Positions 53,343-61,567 of a stretch of 64,000 bases of DNA are shown here, in pieces (positions within the stretch are counted from its first letter, which is position 1; every line of letters starts with the position of its first letter). The stretch is taken from assembly GCA_022826745.1 (NCBI GenBank), contig JAJDUI010000037.1:365237-429236 (forward strand), read 5' to 3'. The stretch comes from Thermoanaerobaculia bacterium. Lineage in GTDB: Bacteria > Acidobacteriota > Thermoanaerobaculia > Multivoradales > Multivoraceae. Below the pieces are notes generated by a model, which had not been told where the DNA came from, did no database searches, and was given only the letters and a program-made list of their open reading frames with translations. A program made the position numbers and the translations under genes.

Positions 53343-54532
53343 CCCCAGATCTCCTCCAGAACCCGGCGGAAGTTGCCGCCGAGGATGCCCCGAATGTCGG
53401 GGTCCGTGTAGCCCCGCCGGACCAGGCCCTCGGTGAGGTCGAAGACCCGTTGGGGGTGGGCCACTTCCGGGATGTCGATCTGGTCCCGGAAGCGGTACTT
53501 GCCCGTGGTGAACGAGGCCCTGAGCCGCTTCATGTCCTCCGCGGGCATGTTGTCGTAGCCGTAGAGGTCGACGTCGCTGCCGATGCCGACGTGTTCGGCG
53601 CCGATCCGCTCCGTGAGGTAGTCGAAGTGGTCGAGGTAGTGCTCGACGGTGGTCGGCTCGTCGGCCTTGACGAACATCCGCACGCCGGTGACGCCGAAGA
53701 CGCTGCCGTCCCTCCCGACCGCGTCGATCACCTCGTCCGGCTTGCAGCGGACGTGGCCGTCCGCGAGGGCCCGGACGTTCGAGTGAGTAACCAGGACGGG
53801 CTTCTTCGAGGCCTCGAAGGCGTCGAGCGACGTGCGGTCGCCGCAGTGGGACACGTCCACCCCCATCCCGACGTCGTTCATCCGCTCGATGATCGCGACC
53901 CCCCAGTCCGACAGGCCGCCGTCGATCCGGTCGGTGGAGCCGGTGCCGATCAGGTTGCGCGCGTTGTAGGTCAACTGCGACACGCGCTGGCCGAGCCCGT
54001 AGAAGTAGTCCACGTCGTCCAGCGAGTGGAAGTGGTCGGCGTTCTGCACGCCGAAGATCATGCCGGCGCGGCCGCTTCGCGCCGCCTCGTCGAGGTCCGC
54101 GGCTCGGGCGACGCGGAGCATCCGGTGTCCGTTGTGCGCGACGATGCCGTTGACTCCCGCCACCCGCTCGAGGACCGATTCCCGCGCCCCGAAGGGGCCG
54201 GTTCCCACCGCGTCGAGAACGGCGTCGATACCGGAGAGATCGAGATCGTCCCAGAAGGACTCGGGAATGTTCTCGGGATTGCCGTACCAGGCCCGCATGG
54301 TCGAGGACGCCAGCGTCAGCGGACTCAGCATGTCGATGACCAGCGAGTCGCCGACCAGGTCGACCGCCCGCGTCGAGTAGCGCTCCTCGCTCTGGGCGAA
54401 CAGCCGGTGCCGGCCGAAGCCGAGGTACGGCGCGCCGACCGTCGAGGCGGCGAGGAGGGCGCCCGCCCTGGCGCCGTGCCCGACCAGAGTTCTGCGTGAC
54501 AGGCGAGTGTCACCGGGAGTCGCCTTTGGCAT
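53339..54532 (-). CDS. Tat-exported membrane dipeptidase-like protein (M19 family) with altered metal site
   Basis: The ATG at 54532 gives 397 residues beginning with a twin-arginine signal (LSRRTLVGHGARAGAL). The M19 (renal dipeptidase) fold is clear: GVNGIVAHNGHRMLRVARAA, SQLTYNARNLIG, DVSHCGDRTSLDAFEASKKP, VTHSNVRALADG, HVGIGSDVDLYG. The two later zinc His residues (about 229 and 250) are present. The N-terminal HxD pair is missing (the segment reads VIDMLSPL), and the bridging Glu appears as Gln (GVQNADHF, residue 163). The binuclear zinc site is therefore incomplete, so activity on dipeptides is doubtful. It is co-expressed with a serine hydrolase gene. Confidence 0.85.
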   Translation of the reverse strand: MPKATPGDTRLSRRTLVGHGARAGALLAASTVGAPYLGFGRHRLFAQSEERYSTRAVDLVGDSLVIDMLSPLTLASSTMRAWYGNPENIPESFWDDLDLSGIDAVLDAVGTGPFGARESVLERVAGVNGIVAHNGHRMLRVARAADLDEAARSGRAGMIFGVQNADHFHSLDDVDYFYGLGQRVSQLTYNARNLIGTGSTDRIDGGLSDWGVAIIERMNDVGMGVDVSHCGDRTSLDAFEASKKPVLVTHSNVRALADGHVRCKPDEVIDAVGRDGSVFGVTGVRMFVKADEPTTVEHYLDHFDYLTERIGAEHVGIGSDVDLYGYDNMPAEDMKRLRASFTTGKYRFRDQIDIPEVAHPQRVFDLTEGLVRRGYTDPDIRGILGGNFRRVLEEIWG

Positions 54533-54611
54533 GGGTGGGCTCCTTGGTCGAGGTCGTCCGTGTGTGCAGGGACTAGCGCAGCAGGGTGTATACCATCGAC
54601 GCTCCGTGGTT

Positions 54612-56150
54612 GTGACTCGATCAACTGCAGCGAGAGCGGTCCCTTTCCTTGCCGCGCTTCTGCTCCTGGGCTGCGGCCCCACAGCCGACGAGAGCGGCGA
54701 CGGCGACTCCCAGGAGTTCGACGTCGTCTTCCAGGGCGCCCGGGTCATCGACCCCGAGAGGCGGCTCGACGAGGTCAGGAACGTCGGCATCCGCGGCGAC
54801 GTCATCGCCGCCCTGACTGAGGAGCCCCTGGCCGACGCGCTCGCCGACGGAGGCGTCCTGATCGACGCCGCCGGACTCGTGCTGGCGCCGGGCTTCATCG
54901 ACCTCCACGCCCACGGCCAGAGCCCGAAGGCGCAGGAGTACCAGGCGAGGGACGGCGTGACCACGGCGCTCGAGCTGGAGTGGGGCGTCCCCGACGTCAG
55001 GTCGTTCCTGGACTCCAGGCGGGGAAGGTCGCTCCTGAACTACGGCGTCACGGTCAACCACGGCGCCACCAGGGGCCTGGAGGTCGTACCGGACGATGAA
55101 CGTGCGGCTCTCGCGGCTGCCTTCGCGGCCGCCAGCGCCGAGGACGAACCGCTCGACTCCATGAGCGACGCCGGGGCAAGGACGTACTACTCCGAGCTGC
55201 CTCCCGAGCGCTTCCCCGCCATGCTGGAGCATCTGCAGCGCGGGCTCGACGAGGGCGCGCTGGGCATCGGGCTCGCCACCCAGTATTACCCCGGCGCCAC
55301 CCGGCGGGAGATCTACGAGGTGTTCCGCTTCGCCGGCGAGAAGCGGGCCACCATCCACACCCACGTCCGCTCGATGACGATCGACGCGATGCAGGAAGTC
55401 CTGGCCAACGCGGTCGGCACCGGAGCGCCGCTGCACATCGTCCACGTCAACAGCATGGCGCTCGGCGAGATCGACACGGTGCTCGGCCTGATCGGCGGCG
55501 CGAGGAAGGCGGGGCTGGACGTGTCGACCGAGGCCTACCCCTACACGGCCGGCTCGACCAGCATCGAGTCGTCCATCTTCGACGAGGGCTGGCAGGACCT
55601 TCTGGGGATCGACTACGGCGACGTGCAGTGGGAGGACACGGGGGAGCGGCTGACGAAGGAGACCTTCGAGCGGTATCGCCGCGAGGGGGGCACCGTGATC
55701 CTCCATGTGATGAAGGAGGAGTGGATCGAGACGGCGCTCGCAAACGACTGGGTGATCGTCGCGTCCGACGGCATGCCGTACGCCCCGCGCGCTCACCCGC
55801 GGACGGCCGGCACCTACTCGCGGATCCTGGGGCGCTACGTGCGCGAACGGGGCACGCTCGACCTGATGACGGCCCTTCGGAAGATGAGCCTGCTGCCGGC
55901 GGACCGGTTGGCGACGATGTCCGACCAGACGAGGAACAAGGGGAGGATCCAGGTCGGCGCCGACGCGGACATCGTCGTCTTCGACCCGGACACGGTGATC
56001 GACACCGCCACCTTCGAAGGCGGGCTCTCGTTCTCGGAGGGCATCGTCCACACGATGGTGAACGGGGTGTTCGTCGTGCGCGACGGCGAGACGGTGCAGG
56101 GAGTGAGCCCCGGCCGCGCGATCGTCGGGCGCTACGCCGCGCAGCCCTGA
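54612..56150 (+). CDS. Exported lipoprotein amidohydrolase, N-acyl-D-amino-acid deacylase type
   Basis: Start GTG at 54612, or 54606, which adds two residues; a TATACC box at 54589-54594 would place transcription start very close. The 512-residue protein has a lipobox (LLLLGC), then the amidohydrolase fold: VVFQGARVIDPERRLDEVRN, APGFIDLHAHGQSP (metal HxH), DGVTTALELEWGV, ATIHTHVRS, HIVHVNSMALGE, and SDGMPYAPRAHPRTAGTYSRI, which is specific for D-aminoacylases. These enzymes remove acyl groups from N-acyl-D-amino acids, for example from peptidoglycan or secondary metabolites. It is divergent from the M19-like gene, and an MFS gene follows 29 bases later. Confidence 0.88.
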   Translation: MTRSTAARAVPFLAALLLLGCGPTADESGDGDSQEFDVVFQGARVIDPERRLDEVRNVGIRGDVIAALTEEPLADALADGGVLIDAAGLVLAPGFIDLHAHGQSPKAQEYQARDGVTTALELEWGVPDVRSFLDSRRGRSLLNYGVTVNHGATRGLEVVPDDERAALAAAFAAASAEDEPLDSMSDAGARTYYSELPPERFPAMLEHLQRGLDEGALGIGLATQYYPGATRREIYEVFRFAGEKRATIHTHVRSMTIDAMQEVLANAVGTGAPLHIVHVNSMALGEIDTVLGLIGGARKAGLDVSTEAYPYTAGSTSIESSIFDEGWQDLLGIDYGDVQWEDTGERLTKETFERYRREGGTVILHVMKEEWIETALANDWVIVASDGMPYAPRAHPRTAGTYSRILGRYVRERGTLDLMTALRKMSLLPADRLATMSDQTRNKGRIQVGADADIVVFDPDTVIDTATFEGGLSFSEGIVHTMVNGVFVVRDGETVQGVSPGRAIVGRYAAQP

Positions 56151-56179
56151 AGAACGGTCGGCCGTAGCCAGTTGCCGGC

Positions 56180-57553
56180 GTGACAGTCGAGACCAGGGCC
56201 CCCGGCGGTGTCGGCGCGGCCGAACAGTCCGCCGACTATCCCTCGCTCGGCGCCGCGAACTACGGCGTCGTCCTCCTGTTCCTCGCCTATGTGCTGTCGT
56301 TTCTCGACCGCAACATCCTCTCGCTGCTGGTCGGTCCGATCCGCGAGCAGTTCGGGATCACCGACTTCCAGTACAGCCTGCTGGCCGGGGCCGCGTTCGC
56401 GCTCGTGTACAGCTTCGCCAGCTTCCCCCTGGGCCGGCTCGCCGACCACTACTCGCGCCGGCTGATCGTCGCCGCCAGCGTCGCCTTCTGGAGCCTGGCG
56501 ACGGCGGCGGGCGGTCTGGCCAACAGCGTGACCCAACTCTTCGTTTCGCGGATGGCGGTCGGCGCTGGCGAGGCCGGGCTCGCCCCGCCCGCCTACTCGA
56601 TCATCACCGACAGCTACCGCCCGGCGCACTTCGGCTACGCGATGTCCTTCTACAAGACGGGCGTGCGGGTCGGCGGCGGCTTCGCCCTGGTCATCGGCGG
56701 TCTGCTCATCGACTACTACACCCGTATCGGTCCGCTCGATGTACCGCTCGTCGGCACGCTCCAGCCCTGGCAGGCGACGCTGGTGACGGTCGGCCTGCCC
56801 GGGGTCCTGCTGGCCCTCCTGCTGCTGACGATGGTCGAGCCGCGGCGAAAGGAGCTGGCGGTCTCGCGGAGCGGCCGGGAGCGCCTGCCAGTCCGCGAGT
56901 TCGTCAGGTTCATCTGGCAGCGGAAGCGCTGCTACCTGCCGCTGTTCATCGGTTCGTCGATGCTGGCGATGGCCGGCTACGGTTCCTCCGCGTGGTACCC
57001 CGAGTTTCTCGTCCGCAACTACGGCCTGAGCCGGGGGGAAGCCGGGACGAGCTACGGCACGATCTCGATCATCACCGGGGTCGTCGGCATCATGGTCGCG
57101 CCGTGGATCGCCAACCGCCTCGCGGCGCGCGGCTACAAGGACGCCTACGTGCGCACCCTGCTGGCGACGACCCTGATCGCCACGTTGCCCTCGATCGCGG
57201 CGCCGCTCGTCGGCAGCGCGACGATGACCCTCCTGCTGCTGGTGCCGGCGATGATCTTCTCGGGCGCCTACCTCGGCGTCATGGCGGCGGCCTTCCAGCC
57301 GATCACTCCCAACCAGATGCGCGGCCAGGCCACCGCCTTCTACATCTTCCTGACCAGCTTCATCGGCATGGCCTTCGGCACGAGCACCCTGGCCGCGTTC
57401 ACCGACTTCCTCTTCCAGGACGACGGCAAGGTCCACTACTCCCTCGCCACGATGCAGGCGATCTTCAAGCCGGCGGGCGCGTTGCTGTTCTGGTACTGCC
57501 TGTCGGCGTACCGGAAGGCGATGGAGGAGGCGGGGACGTGGGAGGTGGATTGA
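56180..57553 (+). CDS. MFS transporter, spinster/sugar-phosphate-like group
   Basis: Start GTG at 56180. This 457-residue protein has twelve membrane segments. The MFS signature is in FPLGRLADHYSRRLIVAASVAFWSL between segments 2 and 3, the family helix 1 pattern is YVLSFLDRNILSLLVGPI, and PPAYSIITDSYRPAHFGYAM matches the spinster-like group. It should move an organic anion or lipid-related compound. It lies 29 bases after the D-aminoacylase gene on the same strand, so uptake of the deacylase products is a reasonable inference. Confidence 0.9.
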   Translation: MTVETRAPGGVGAAEQSADYPSLGAANYGVVLLFLAYVLSFLDRNILSLLVGPIREQFGITDFQYSLLAGAAFALVYSFASFPLGRLADHYSRRLIVAASVAFWSLATAAGGLANSVTQLFVSRMAVGAGEAGLAPPAYSIITDSYRPAHFGYAMSFYKTGVRVGGGFALVIGGLLIDYYTRIGPLDVPLVGTLQPWQATLVTVGLPGVLLALLLLTMVEPRRKELAVSRSGRERLPVREFVRFIWQRKRCYLPLFIGSSMLAMAGYGSSAWYPEFLVRNYGLSRGEAGTSYGTISIITGVVGIMVAPWIANRLAARGYKDAYVRTLLATTLIATLPSIAAPLVGSATMTLLLLVPAMIFSGAYLGVMAAAFQPITPNQMRGQATAFYIFLTSFIGMAFGTSTLAAFTDFLFQDDGKVHYSLATMQAIFKPAGALLFWYCLSAYRKAMEEAGTWEVD

Positions 57554-57577
57554 GAAAGTGGGTGGCGATCGCTGCTC

Positions 57578-57781
57578 TCACTTGTCTTGTTCCCGGTCCT
57601 GTGCGGTGCGGGCATCCAGTCCGAACCGGTCCGCGAAGCTCTGGCGACTGAGTTGCGCGCGCTCCGCAGCCGGATTGTCCACGACTCGGCAAGGCAGTCG
57701 CGTTTCGCCGCGCACATGGGCAAGCACTTCTCCAAGTGCGGCTTCCACCTGGCGGCCCGTCTCCGTTCGCTGAGTCGTCAT
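57578..57781 (-). pseudogene. Degenerate HTH (HigA/Xre-type) antitoxin fragment
   Basis: The 67-codon frame has family-like sequence at both ends: TETGRQVEAALGEVLAHVRGE, then AQLSRQSFADRFGLDA and a final TAQDREQ where intact relatives read something like LRxWEQGRR. The DNA-recognition part is shortened between PAAER and AQLSRQ, and a stop follows QDK, removing the rest of the domain. It is best seen as a decayed helix-turn-helix antitoxin. It overlaps the next upstream fragment by four bases. Confidence 0.5.
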
Positions 57782-58002
57782 GGGTCTTCCTCTTGCCGAC
57801 CGGCAGGTCGCCTTCCAGCGTCCAGCTGCCTGCGAATCCGGCGCGCGTCCCGCGCCACGTCCTGGATCTGCTCGGTGTCGTCCTCGCGCTGCTGCAAGCG
57901 GATCTCCTCCTCGGTGGTGCTGTCGACCTTCGCAACGTCGATCCTCCCTGCGGGAAAGGTCGTCGGGTCGCCGGGATCAATCCTGACGTGGGTTGTGCTC
58001 AT
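57778..58002 (-). pseudogene. N-terminal fragment of an HTH antitoxin
   Basis: This 74-codon frame reads PAGRIDVAKVDSTTEEEIRLQQ, then EDDTEQIQDVARDARRIRRQL, which is the conserved N-terminal half of HigA-like antitoxins. The helix-turn-helix that should follow RRIRRQL is absent and replaced by DAGRRPAGRQEEDP before the stop. It may be the truncated first half of an old TA module or a real short protein. No intact toxin gene lies beside it. Confidence 0.5.
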
Positions 58003-58392
58003 AGTCTGATTGGGATCTGAGTGCCGATGGGGCCGGCGAGAAGCTCGACGGTCTTTCGAGGCCTACCGTAACCTGACCCCTCGCGTGTGCGCCACTGGTC
58101 GGGCGGAGGCTGGCTCACAGCACGCGACGAACTGCGCGCTCTCCCGGCGTGTCGGCGACCCCGAGGCGTCCTTGGGCCCGGACGCTGGCGCGTGCGCTCT
58201 AAGGCTGTGGTTGGGCGGCTGCGAGGGAGTGCTGTCAAGAGAACTTGACAGCGCCGGTATAGTCGGCCGTTCCGTCCCACGGGTTCCCGCCTCGATCGCC
58301 TCCGCTTGAGCGTCGCGTCGGCCCCGGCTTCCTTGCGAAATGAAGGAGATGACGAAGACCCGGGACGGCCGAGCTGAGGAAGGCGCCACCGG
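58003..58392. other. Gene-poor interval between TA remnants and the RM operon
   Basis: About 390 bases with no recognisable gene. Short open frames here have no family-like sequence. The only clear structure is the inverted repeat at 58232-58251. Confidence 0.5.
58232..58251. promoter_or_regulatory. Perfect inverted repeat, possible operator of hsdM or the old TA operon
   Basis: CTGTCAAG and CTTGACAG are separated by AGAA. A TATAGT box at 58258-58263 follows 6 bases later, so on the plus strand the repeat would cover the -35 region of a promoter reading into hsdM (start at 58393). Xre-type regulators bind such sites. The two decayed antitoxin fragments lie about 230 bases away. Confidence 0.5.
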
Positions 58393-60312
58393 ATGAAACT
58401 CACCCTCCAGCAGCTAGAAGCGCACCTATGGGGCGCCGCGAACATCCTGCGCGGCAAGACAGCGGGACAGGACTACAAGAACTACATCCTGTCGCTGATG
58501 TTCTACAAGCGGCTCTGCGATCAGTGGGAGTGGGAGGCAGATGACGCCATCGCTGAGCAGGAACGGCAGCAGGGTCGGCCGTTCACAGAGGAGCAGAAGG
58601 CGATCTTCCGAAAGCGGGGAGAGCATCGCTACGACATCCCGGATGGTTCCCGGTGGGGAGACGTCAAGGCGGTCTCGGTGAAGATCGGCGAAACCCTGAC
58701 GGACGCGATGCGGGCCGTGGCTGACGCCAACGACGAACTCCGGGGTGTGTTCACGGTGGACTGGAACCAGCCGGCACCCGATGGGTCAGGCACGCCGCTA
58801 ATCGCCAATGAAGTCGTCCATGCGCTGGTCCAGCACTTTGACGAGCATGACCTTTCGAATCGCAGCGTACCGGCCGATGTACTGGGTCGAGCCTACGAGT
58901 ATCTCATCAAGAAGTTCGCCGACGACGCCGGTGCGAAGGCGGGTGAGTTCTTCACGCCTCCGGAGGTGGTGGACACCCTAGTGCGCATCCTGGAGCCGCA
59001 CCCCGGTGACACGGTCTACGACCCGACCGGAGGCTCCGGCGGGATGCTCGTGCACACAGCCGACTATCTTCGCGAACACGGTCATCGCCCGACCCACGCG
59101 CGTTACTTCGCGCAGGAGATGAACTGGGGAAACGCGGCCATCGGCAAGATCAACTCCGTCCTCCACGATCTCGAAGCCGACATACGAGCAGGTCACAGCA
59201 CGATCACCGATCCGCAGTTTCTCGAAGGTGGAGAAGTGCGCAGGTTCTCTCTGGTGCTTGCGAATTTTCCGTTTTCGGACGACTACTGGTGGCTGAAACC
59301 GGAACAGCGGACCGACGACAAGAAGAAGAAGGCCAAGCTTAAGAAGGAGGTCTTCGTCAAGGAGGGCTACAAGGACCGATTCGGCCGCTTTGGCCGTGAC
59401 TCCGGCTTTCCGGCACCGCCGGCGAACTACGGGGACTACGCGTTCATTCTCCACATTCTTGCTTCGCTCTCTGACAACGGCCGCGCCGGGATCGTCTGCC
59501 CGCAAGGCGTGCTCTTTCGCGGTCAGCCGAAGACCGAGGTAGAGATCGGTGGTTTAGACGCCAATGGAAACCCCAAGGTGAGGCGGCGTAAGGCCGACGA
59601 CGAGCATCTCATTCGCCGGGCGCTGCTTGAGTCCCGGCTGATCGACGCCGTCATCTCGCTGCCGCTCAACATCTTCTACGGCGCAGGCGTACCCGCGTGC
59701 CTGTTGATCCTGCGCAAGCACCGCCCCGAAGACCGCCGCGGCCAGGTTCTGTTGATCTATGCCGCCCGCCACTACCGGGAACTCTCGGCACAGAACGAGC
59801 TGCGTCCGCAGGACGTGATGCGGATGCTCGTGCACTACCACTCCTATGGTGATGCATCGAAGGTGTCCAGGCTTGTGGAAGAGCACCGCGAGAGAATCCA
59901 CCGTGAAATCGACCTGCGTGAGGCGGACGAGGTCGGCCGACTGGAGGCCGAGTACCCGAAAGGCAAAGAGCTCGGGGCGAAGGTCGCGGAGCGGGACGAG
60001 CGCATCGCCGAGACGCACCGTAAGGCAGAGGCTGACCGTGCGGATGTCAGCAAGGTGGGAGAGGAGCTCGTTGCCCTGTACGCCCATCCCGACGAGCTGC
60101 TCAAGCATGCCCGTGTGGTCGACATGGAGGAGATCGGGGAGAACGAGTTCAACCTCAACGTGCCCCGGTATGTAGACACTTTCGAGCCAGAGCCGCGGAT
60201 GGAGGTCGATGAAGCGCTCAGGACACTCGCCAATGCCGAGAAGAAGGCGAAGAGAGCCGAGGCGACCCTCCTGAGTCTCTTGCGGGATGTCGGATATGCC
60301 GTCAACAAGTAG
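58393..60312 (+). CDS. hsdM: Type I restriction-modification DNA methyltransferase subunit HsdM
   Basis: This 639-residue protein follows GAGGAAGG at about 10 bases. The N-terminal helical domain is normal (LEAHLWGAANILRGKTAG, LSLMFYKRLCDQWEWE). The methyltransferase core has the AdoMet motif DPTGGSGGML near residue 210 and the catalytic motif in LANFPFSD near 289 (NFPF in place of NPPF). GEFFTPPEVVDTLVRIL precedes them, as in HsdM. It methylates adenine in the host recognition sequence and forms the M2S core with HsdS. A long charged helix (residues 500-639) closes the protein. The hsdS reading frame overlaps its end by 26 bases. Confidence 0.95.
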   Translation: MKLTLQQLEAHLWGAANILRGKTAGQDYKNYILSLMFYKRLCDQWEWEADDAIAEQERQQGRPFTEEQKAIFRKRGEHRYDIPDGSRWGDVKAVSVKIGETLTDAMRAVADANDELRGVFTVDWNQPAPDGSGTPLIANEVVHALVQHFDEHDLSNRSVPADVLGRAYEYLIKKFADDAGAKAGEFFTPPEVVDTLVRILEPHPGDTVYDPTGGSGGMLVHTADYLREHGHRPTHARYFAQEMNWGNAAIGKINSVLHDLEADIRAGHSTITDPQFLEGGEVRRFSLVLANFPFSDDYWWLKPEQRTDDKKKKAKLKKEVFVKEGYKDRFGRFGRDSGFPAPPANYGDYAFILHILASLSDNGRAGIVCPQGVLFRGQPKTEVEIGGLDANGNPKVRRRKADDEHLIRRALLESRLIDAVISLPLNIFYGAGVPACLLILRKHRPEDRRGQVLLIYAARHYRELSAQNELRPQDVMRMLVHYHSYGDASKVSRLVEEHRERIHREIDLREADEVGRLEAEYPKGKELGAKVAERDERIAETHRKAEADRADVSKVGEELVALYAHPDELLKHARVVDMEEIGENEFNLNVPRYVDTFEPEPRMEVDEALRTLANAEKKAKRAEATLLSLLRDVGYAVNK

Positions 60313-61567
60313 GGTCCTCTCAGCGTGTCAGGTCTTCGACGTCCGAACCGCGCCCGCCGGTTGGGCATGCGTCCCGTTGGGAGAGCGCATCGACTTGGCG
60401 TATGGAAGTGGTTTGCCTGAAGAGGACCGGAATCCGGGCGACATCAATGTCTACGGATCGAACGGCGTCGTTGGAAGCCATACTTGTGCGCTCGTGAACG
60501 GCCCTGGGATTCTCGTCGGCCGTAAGGGCACGGTGGGCGCCGTTCACTATGCGAGCGGTCCGTTCTGGCCAATCGACACGGTCTACTACGTTGTTCCGCG
60601 TCGTGAGGACAACCTCCGCTTCCTCCACCACCTCCTGAGTTACTTGCCTCTGAAGTTCCTGAACGCTGCTACTGGCGTACCCGGGCTATCCCGTCGGGAC
60701 GCTTACTCGCTGCTCGGAGTCTTCCCTCCAGTAGAAGAGCAAGTTGGCATCGCCCGCATTCTTGACGCGGCGGATACGGCGTTGGAACGCGCTCATGAGG
60801 CTGCGGCACGGGCCCGAAATCTGGTCGTGAGCGTCGCTGCAGATCTTCTTGGTCGTGGGTTGGGCGGTAGTGGGAGATTGCGCTGTCCACGAGAGAGTCC
60901 CGGCGCCTTCGCGGCCACAGCACTTGGACCAGTCCCGCGCGATTGGCGGCTGAGCACGGTAGGGGAGGAGTTCGACGTGCAGAGCGGCTTCGCTCTCAAC
61001 AGTGGGCGCCGGCCCCGCCTCCGGAGACGACGGTACCTGCGTGTTGCAAATGTCCAGCGTGATTCCCTGGACTTGTCGGACGTCCAGGAGCTGGAAGCGA
61101 AGGATGACGAGTTTGCACTTCGAACCTTGGCGCTCGACGATCTGGTTGTCGTGGAAGGTCATGCGGACAGTATGGAGATTGGCCGTTGTGCTCGCGTGAC
61201 GGCGGATGCGGCGGGAATGACGTTTCAGAACCATCTGTTCCGCCTTCGCACGACAGGTGAGGTGATGGCGGGCTTTGCGTCCATGTGGCTGAACTCAAGA
61301 TATGCCGAGCGATTCTGGAATGCCCGCTGTGCAACGAGCTCCGGCCTTCACACGATAAACCAGCGTACGCTGAAGCAGCTTGCCCTGCCAGTCCCGTCGG
61401 CGTCTGAACAGGGAGACATAGACTGCGTTGTTGGGCAGTGCAAGCGCTTCCGAGACGCTCTTCTCCAGAAGCAGGCCAAGCTGGAAGCACTCAAGTACTC
61501 CCTGATGCACGACCTCCTCACCGGCAGGGTCCGGGTCGACGTTACGGCAGAGGCCTTAGCGGTATGA
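60287..61567 (+). CDS. hsdS: Type I restriction-modification specificity subunit HsdS
   Basis: The ATG at 60287 lies inside the end of hsdM; a second ATG at 60296 is also possible. The 426-residue protein has two target-recognition domains: the first (about 20-150: NVYGSNGVVGSHTCALVNGP, ILVGRKGTVGAVHYASGPFW) ends in FPPVEEQVGIARILDAADTA, followed by the central coiled-coil spacer; the second (about 220-365) ends in LPVPSASEQGDIDCVV with a final coil EALKYSLMHDLLTGRVRV. It sets the bipartite DNA target for methylation and cleavage. Base composition looks less GC-rich than the scavenging genes, as expected for a transferred RM module. The hsdR gene starts inside its stop codon. Confidence 0.93.
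   Translation: MSDMPSTSRVLSACQVFDVRTAPAGWACVPLGERIDLAYGSGLPEEDRNPGDINVYGSNGVVGSHTCALVNGPGILVGRKGTVGAVHYASGPFWPIDTVYYVVPRREDNLRFLHHLLSYLPLKFLNAATGVPGLSRRDAYSLLGVFPPVEEQVGIARILDAADTALERAHEAAARARNLVVSVAADLLGRGLGGSGRLRCPRESPGAFAATALGPVPRDWRLSTVGEEFDVQSGFALNSGRRPRLRRRRYLRVANVQRDSLDLSDVQELEAKDDEFALRTLALDDLVVVEGHADSMEIGRCARVTADAAGMTFQNHLFRLRTTGEVMAGFASMWLNSRYAERFWNARCATSSGLHTINQRTLKQLALPVPSASEQGDIDCVVGQCKRFRDALLQKQAKLEALKYSLMHDLLTGRVRVDVTAEALAV

Noticed and set aside
58245..58273. TTGACA inside the inverted repeat as a -35 box
   Set aside because: No -10-like sequence lies 16-18 bases downstream; TATAGT is only 7 bases away.
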